From positions 15,918,330 through 15,982,329 of the forward strand of contig OZ038439.1 of NCBI GenBank assembly GCA_964036275.1: a stretch of 64,000 nt of DNA, given 5' to 3'. This document shows positions 57,825 through 64,000 of the stretch, piece by piece. Source of the DNA: Litoditis marina. Lineage: Eukaryota > Nematoda > Chromadorea > Rhabditida > Rhabditidae. How positions within the stretch are numbered: position 1 is the stretch's first letter; every line of letters starts with the position of its first letter. Position numbers and translations under genes: made by a program. A model generated the notes under the pieces. It worked only from the letters and a program-made list of their open reading frames with translations. It was not told where the DNA came from and ran no database searches.

Positions 57825-60800
57825 CTAGTTCCAGAACCGCTTCAGCATTCCCGAGAGACCTCCCTGCTCCTCCTCAGCTGTTGTTTTGCCGGCCGTCGCC
57901 GCACTCTTCTGGGCTGCCGCCGCTGCCGTCTTCTGAAATACAAACAAAGTACATTACATAGTATGTCGAGTGATCTCGGTGTCGAAATACCTTTTTCTAT
58001 ACTTTCAATCACACTGTTCATTAAATAGGTTATTCTTATACATTACAAAACTGCCTCCGATTGCATAAAAGAGCTGACTTTTACTGACAAGAAAGTCGAA
58101 AACAGTTTCAAAAGACGTTACTTTTATACCAAGTAACATAAGAAGGTAAGTAACGTTGATGGTGCATATGCATATATTTTCTTTCACTGCCCACCTTCTT
58201 CGTCGGCTGCGAAGCCTTGGCGCCTTCGATGCACTTTTCCAGTCTCTCCTGTAGGTCGGGCATCTATAAAGATTGAACGTACAATTAACAACCATATTTT
58301 TTATTATCTACATATGTGGATCGATTCTATATGTTTTTGCAAAAATTTGCAATAGGTATGGCATTTCTTACCACAAAATGATACTGTGTTTTACTGAGCT
58401 CGACAATAATTCGCGGTTCCGAAATCAACTGTGAAATTGTCATGGGCTCCTCTCAAGCTAAAAAAAAGTTAGGAAACGACCGGTTTGCAACCAGCGTTTC
58501 TCACCGTTATGATTTTTCTAGAAACAAGTCAACATCAAATTCGTACCTTGATATGATTGTTAGCCAGATCAAAGAACAACGGCTTGTTGGGCATGGCCAA
58601 GAAGGCTGGCGGCATGCGCACCACGGGAAGTGCCCGCCGGGAAGCCACATTCCACGAGCGCCACTCGTCCAGCGTCTCCATCAGAGGCTGAAAACGAGTT
58701 TATAAATAGGGTAACATTGAAAACATGTGTATAAACTCGATTGCACTATGTCGCCGGCGCTCGAAACACACTTTTATTCAATCAATAAATCAATAACCGC
58801 CCGTTTCAATAATCTTCTTAGCCGTCTGTGCATCACTGGTCTCCTCAGCCACTCCCATGACGGATATAACGTACGCAACCGAACTCATCGACCTATTATC
58901 GACTATTCTCCCCCTCCCTTCAAAGCTTGATACGCCGGAAATCAATAAATCAATGACCTACCCTTTCGTCGATCTTCTTGGCCGTCTGTGCATCCCCAGT
59001 CTCCTCGGCCACTCCCGCAGCCTCGGACATTCGTTTGGCGCGGGCCGCCAGACGGGCCTGCTCGTTGGCTTGAGCCAACACCTCCAGAGCAGCCTGACAA
59101 GAAATTGTAAGGTCAGAATGACAAGAATGCAATGCTTACTGGCGATGTAACACTTAGAACGCATTGATGACAATGATTACGTAAACCTATAACACCGTGT
59201 TAGTAGTGAAGTAAATATGTGTATTGATTTGGCGAAAAGAGAGCCCTGAGAAGAATTATGGTCACAATGACAAGAACGTAACGCTTATTCGTAAAAAGTG
59301 GGGACCAGGAAGTGTGTGAGTTTTGTTCGGTTTCACCGTTTTCTGCAAAAAGTGAACAATACGATGTTGTGAATGAGTGTGCAACAAAAAAAGAGCAATA
59401 CATTTGTTTGCACTACGGTTCACAAAAAACAGAATATACAAAGTATAACTTGAACGTAAAAGTGCCTAGTGGTTTCCCCTAAGAACGTTGTGAACCGTTG
59501 TGCAAACAAATGTATTGTTCTTTTTTTGTTGCACACTCATTCACAACATCGTATTGTTCACTTTTTGCAGAAAACGGTGAAACCGAACAAAACTCACACA
59601 CTTCCTGGTCCCCCACTTTTTACGAATTGTTCTTTTTTTTGCTAGTTGTACTAGTACAACCACTCCTAGAGTTGACTAGAAAAACGATTTTTGAATAGTG
59701 GTAACTATCAAACATCCTGATATCTGGCTTCCTGATATCTGATGAAACATCCTGATATCTGGCTGATGAAGTTCCAAACGATGTGATCCTGGGTTTTCAA
59801 AATATTTTTTGCGCTAATTAATCTCTTAAATTGGCGTGATAGGCGAAACTGGTTGAAAAACAGTTTTTTTTTCCGCTTCGTTAATTGAAATCTGAGTATG
59901 GTGAGGAATATGCGTCATTACAGTACAAAGAAATCTTTTCTCAATTGGCGCGAACGGGCGCGCCAATTGAGATATGGAACATGTTACTCTTATTGGTAAC
60001 AAATAACTTGGAATGCATGGCCTTGACCAATTAGCACAATTTCCGACTATTTTTTGGTTCAGAAACCCTATTTTCAATTTTGGCGCCAATTGGCGGATGA
60101 AGTACCGTTTTGGCGCAGAATGTCGAAGAAATGTTGGTATCCAAGCTGTATTCGTTAACTATGTTCATAGTTCGGACATCTGTGGAACATTTCGCTCGTT
60201 ACCTTACCTGCCTGGCGTTGTTCTAATTTGGCGCCACTGGGCGCCAGCGTTTGGCGCCAAATAAAAACCATGACACCAAATTTTCAGAGAAGGCTGGGAT
60301 TCACTAATCTAACCTCTGTGCAAAATTTCGGAGCATTTCATCCATGGGAACACATATTTTCCAGCTTCTGGCGCCTATTGGCGCCCGCGCCAAGCGCCAA
60401 ACAAAACATCACCACACTTTTGGGGCCGCGCTAACTTTGGGGTTTACACATGTGTGCCAAATTTCAGCCGAATCGGTCCAGTAGTTAAAAAAATAATTTT
60501 CTATGCGGACATTGGACGAGCGACGAGGGACGAGGGACGAGCGACGAGGGACAACGGAAATTTTCATAACGACACGACAGCATAACTTTTTTCAACCTCG
60601 ACCGATTCTCATAATTTTTTCACACAACATGTATTTAATAGATATCTAGCTCTCTCTGTTTTTAAATTTCGAAAAAATGTTTTATTTGAAGACTTTTGTG
60701 GTTTGGAAGCCAAAATAGGGTGCGCAATGGCCAAACCAAACACAACTCACACGCAGCGCTTCGCGCTGCGCGCGATTAGGGGAGAAGATTATTAGTTGAC

Positions 60801-63800
60801 ACATGAGGGTTAGTTGACTTGCAGCCCTCAGGTTGAAAATGAAATGCACCACCAACTCCAGGGCAGCCTGCAGAATAAGTTGGAATTTCAGATAACTCGT
60901 AATAACAGATAACCCCATCCTTTTTTTCTGGTAAATAGTTAGTGTTCTAACAACATCCCTACAAACACAAATACTTCCCTAAACACCTAATCTCACCTTG
61001 GTCTCGTTTGCCAGATGAGTACTCCCCTTGATCGCAGATATGAGTTTGAGGGCATCCTGATTTCTCTCCTTGGCCCGCTCGAAAAGAGCAGCGGCCTCCG
61101 AGTACTTGCCGAGGAAGGCGTATGCGGCAGCCATGTAGTGACATCTGAAACACGTTTAGTATCATTCACCGGTCACATTATAGCAAAACAAAAACTACTC
61201 TGGTCATGCAATTTGTCAACTTCTCTTATCCAACTTTTCTTTCACTACTCATTCTCGTCTGCAAAAAAACTCAACCTCGAATGAAAGTGAAATAATCACA
61301 CGGCTAAGGTTTACAAGAACGGCTCAAGTGTTTCACCCAAAAACCCAATATACACGTAAACTTACCCTTCACAGAGTTTACAATTAAGTACGGGTCCGAG
61401 AAAGATAAACTCATGTTCAGCGACCGCGATACATGAACAAAAATAACCCCACCTGAACGTTCTATAGTATTCCACTCTGGCACTGTAGGCCTTGGTTAGA
61501 TCCTTGTCCATCTCAGCTCCGGGCAACTCAATCACCTTGAAAATGGTTATGTAAACCCACTTCGACCAACACATTTACCTTTTCTTCCTTTGAAGCAAAC
61601 TTTGACGTTAATAGATGAAAGTTCAGAGTTCTGTAACACTCACGATTACTGTACGTACGCGAGGTACTGTGAGCTACACGGTTACTCTACTTATTCTCGA
61701 CGTATTACAATTGAACAATAACAAAACCCACCTCTTTGCAAAGTTCTATGACAGAATCGTAGAGACGGAGCAGATCTTGGGGCTTCGTCTTCTTCTCGGA
61801 CCGAAAAATCGATAGATTAGAAAAAAAATTTTACAAACGAAAGGAAACCGTTTGATAATTTTATTTTACATAAGTTAGAGCCAAATATACTTACAAATGA
61901 AAAAAAAACCAACTTACTTAGTATTTTCGATCATGGCCAAATAGCGAGAAATCGTTCCGCTCATCTTCATGTACTCCAGATAAGTCTTGATATTACGAAG
62001 CACCTGAAAAAGTAAGAGAATAAGAAGATGTCATTTAGTTTACTTTCCTAATCAAGCTGTCAAAGTGTCAAAGATACAAATAGAACACTTCCATAAATGC
62101 AGTTTCTAAAAAAACCCAGGCCCATTGCTCACATCTTGCTCGCATCAAGCATTTATTTACAAAATACGGCTCCGTAGTCGAGAAAAGGTGATACTAATGA
62201 AGATCGCTTACAAGATCGACGATGATCTACTGTATTGAAACGAAACCAACCGAAGAATCAGTGTTGTCAGCCGTCTTTCTGCGAATCAGATCGGACATCT
62301 TCTCGATGGCGTCTCTTGTGTCTGCCAACTGCTTCTCGTACAGAGCCATCTGGAAATGTGATACTTCAATCTTCAAATATACAAATGTATATAAACAGCT
62401 AACTCCCTTTATGGGCACAGTTGAGCGGTACCAACTACCAACCCATCTTGAAACAAAAGATAATAGTTTGGAACCAAAAATGAGAAATCAAAACAACAAA
62501 ACACCCCCTATCAAGAGACAAGGAGTCCATTTTTTTTCGTACAAGTCGTTTCCAATATTGTCGTACTAACTCGACCGTACTCAGACAATACTCAGCCAAC
62601 TGGCCCGGCCCCTTCGTAGCGTTCTGGACAAGACAGTGTTCAGATGCGACGTTCTCTGTCTGTCGCCTGATCGCCTCATTGACCTACATGCTCTCTTATC
62701 AAGACCGCTACCAGAGTGGCTGAGAATTGTCCGAGGAGTCCGTTTTCGCGTAGTGTTTTCAAAGGTATTTGAATTTTGTAGTATGATGCCCCTACCTTCT
62801 CCTTCGGGCTCTGGCACTGTGCCAGCTCGGCGTCCGTCTGTTTCCATCCCTGTACCACCTGACGGGCCTTCTCGTCGTCCACCGTCGACCTTTCGCCGCC
62901 CCATTCAATGACGATGACGTCATCGGCCGTGGCCTTCGAGCGCACCTCGGCGATCAATTTCTGGAAATAGAATCAGGTTACAGGCTACTTTTCGTAGTTC
63001 TACAACAAAAAAAGTAACGTCTTCCTAGCTGGACAAGAAAATAAAGCTTGTTCTTCCAAAATTCGCCCATATTGGCAAGGTGTAGGTATACGACCCGAAT
63101 CCCGAACCCATATCAAGATCCTCCCCTTCTCCAATCTGCAGTCGAATTATTATACAGAGGACCCCTGTTTTTCCATTTAAATACGTAAAAATTTTAGATT
63201 TTTCATAGAAGTTATGTAATTTCCATGTGACCCGAAACCACATAGATTACTAACCATAATTAATATTATTATAACCCACATCGATATTTTCCCGCCGCCA
63301 ATCTATATACTAATACTAATAATAATATTATTATAAACAATAAAACTACAATAGTATATTTATAGCCCACATCCACATTCTCCCCTCCTCCAATCTGCAG
63401 TCGAATGGCCATCAGCTCGCTCATCGATGCCTCCGACGGGACCTCGGCAGAGTTGAACTCGCATAGACGCAGTTGAGGCTGGATCTCGCGACATCTGCAA
63501 GCATTTATGTATATTTCTAAAAACTATTTTTTACATCCTCGACTATCGAATACGAGACGCTCCCCAAACAAAACAGCCAAGAACTTCTTCTCTTACGCCA
63601 ATAAAATTGCCTAAACAGTCAAAAACATTCACAAACTTGGGTGAATTTGAAAATTTTTCATGATGACTACGAATACGAAACTTGGTGTATTTCAAAGCAC
63701 ACCTCGTTTCTGTTCACATTCAAGCACATTTTACAGGTGTGTAATTCAACTCATACTCACTTGGCTTTGTAGATGTTGGCCAACGTCGTATTGTGGGTGG

Positions 63801-63834
63801 CCTCTCCCAAACCCTCGTAGACAGCGCGTGCCGC
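57825..63834 (-). CDS. srpa-68: Signal recognition particle subunit SRP68 (5' end outside window)
   Basis: Visible exons in gene order: 63761-63834, 63371-63494, 62796-62960, 62251-62349, 61918-62003, 61732-61801, 61453-61535, 60997-61144, 58962-59093, 58547-58687, 58372-58428, 58195-58263, 57825-57932. Frame is kept throughout, giving 451 aa to the stop at 57825; family members are about 620 aa, so roughly the first quarter is missing. Landmarks are CREIQPQLRLCEFN, KPQDLLRLYDSVIELCKE, FRCHYMAAAYAFLGKYSEAA (a TPR-like helix pair) and the C-terminal KPLFFDLANNH and GGLSGMLKRFWN. SRP68 pairs with SRP72 on the 7S RNA and serves cotranslational protein targeting to the endoplasmic reticulum. The exon at 61732-61801 has no AG acceptor: the frame demands a junction after TTTTTCG. 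The exon end at 63371 could instead be 63377. Confidence 0.9.
58788..58862 (-). pseudogene. Decayed partial duplicate of an srpa-68 exon
   Basis: This intronic stretch copies the 3' part of the exon at 58962-59093 (encoding AEETGDAQTAKKIDER) with about a dozen changes; adjacent AATCAATAAATCAAT sequence is copied too. Its donor has decayed (CGGGCGG in place of AGGGTAGG), so it should not be spliced. Confidence 0.75.
59288..59627. repeat. Large inverted repeat, arms of about 138 bp, in an srpa-68 intron
   Basis: The left arm (59288-59430) and right arm (59490-59627) are nearly perfect inverted copies (TTCGTAAAAAGTGGG at the outer ends). The spacer is about 60 bases. No coding sequence; it is a foldback element or recent inversion-duplication. 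Confidence 0.85.
59940..60560. repeat. Repeat-derived segment with TTGGCGCC motifs and a GACGAGS tandem array
   Basis: TTGGCGC or GGCGCC occurs about a dozen times between 59945 and 60430, often in inverted pairs. At 60510-60555 there is a tandem array of ACGAGGG and ACGAGCG units. At 60753-60775 a strong short hairpin follows (GCAGCGCTTCGCGCTGC), which also occurs at 14803-14825. A Helitron-like or other nonautonomous element is possible. Confidence 0.5.
60843..60871 (-). pseudogene. Relic of an srpa-68 exon start
   Basis: CTGCAG followed by GCTGCCCTGGAGTTGGTGG copies the acceptor and first codons of the exon at 58962-59093 (GCTGCTCTGGAGGTGTTGG). The frame soon ends. It marks the far side of the 1.7-kb repeat-rich insertion in this intron. 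Confidence 0.65.
63100..63150 (-). pseudogene. Decayed duplicates of an srpa-68 exon end
   Basis: CTCCCCTTCTCCAATCTGCAG with flanking AACCCATATC matches the end of the exon at 63371-63494. A third, more decayed copy lies at about 63280-63305 (CCGCCGCCAATCTATATAC). All three keep the order of the exon end and its donor side, which suggests local tandem duplication with a period near 100-200 bp. Confidence 0.55.
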
Positions 63835-64000
63835 CTGTAAAGATCATGATTACAAATCGGTTTTAAGGTTATCATTTAACGCCAGTTTCAAATGAGACAC
63901 ATACGGTTGCCAGTTGCAACCGTTCTAGAGACAGGTTCAATAATACATTTCTTGAAACGATTCTCAATCAACCACAATTTTCCGGTCACATGACCGTAAC

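Overview
The window looks like nuclear DNA from a nematode, most likely a Caenorhabditis species. The genes are split by many introns, mostly GT...AG with the nematode-type acceptor TTTTCAG. Candidate trans-splice acceptors lie a few bases upstream of several start codons. From memory of the C. elegans annotation (not checked here), the two right-hand genes match the neighbours F55C5.7 (rskd-1) and F55C5.8 (srpa-68). All genes I can support lie on the minus strand.

Layout. Positions 1-6000 hold two related multi-pass membrane protein genes, probably chemoreceptors, with matching exon structure. The left one is cut by the window edge and lacks an AG acceptor at one exon. Positions 9466-22058 hold three tandem five-exon cystatin genes (139, 145 and 146 aa). 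Each has a signal peptide, an upstream trans-splice acceptor and a shared upstream block with an ACTGATAA (GATA factor) site. Their inhibitory loops have diverged: one keeps QxVxG, one keeps PW, one has neither. Positions 24515-28168 hold an eight-exon F-box protein gene (299 aa).

Positions 28169-46381 form an 18-kb stretch with no gene I can support. It is full of MITEs, purine tracts and tandem duplications. Positions 46382-56524 hold a 24-exon, 777-aa PX-MIT-pseudokinase gene, the RPS6KC1/RSKD-1 orthologue; every junction keeps the frame. Positions 57825-63834 hold the last 13 exons visible (451 aa) of SRP68, the signal recognition particle subunit. Its 5' end lies beyond the right edge.

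Much of the noncoding DNA is transposon-derived. I found six copies of a roughly 195-bp element that combines TATAGT...ACTATA-type ends with perfect tRNA-like A and B boxes. There are four copies of a 118-bp palindromic MITE, seven of a CACGTGA-type MITE, and two foldback elements with 10-bp target duplications in rskd-1 introns. A 1.4-kb foldback element sits inside a cystatin intron. A near-perfect 52-bp-stem hairpin, a 123-bp inverted repeat and the 3' end of a non-LTR retrotransposon are also present. Coordinates of repeats are accurate to a few bases; exon coordinates were read base by base from splice sites and frame, without transcript support.
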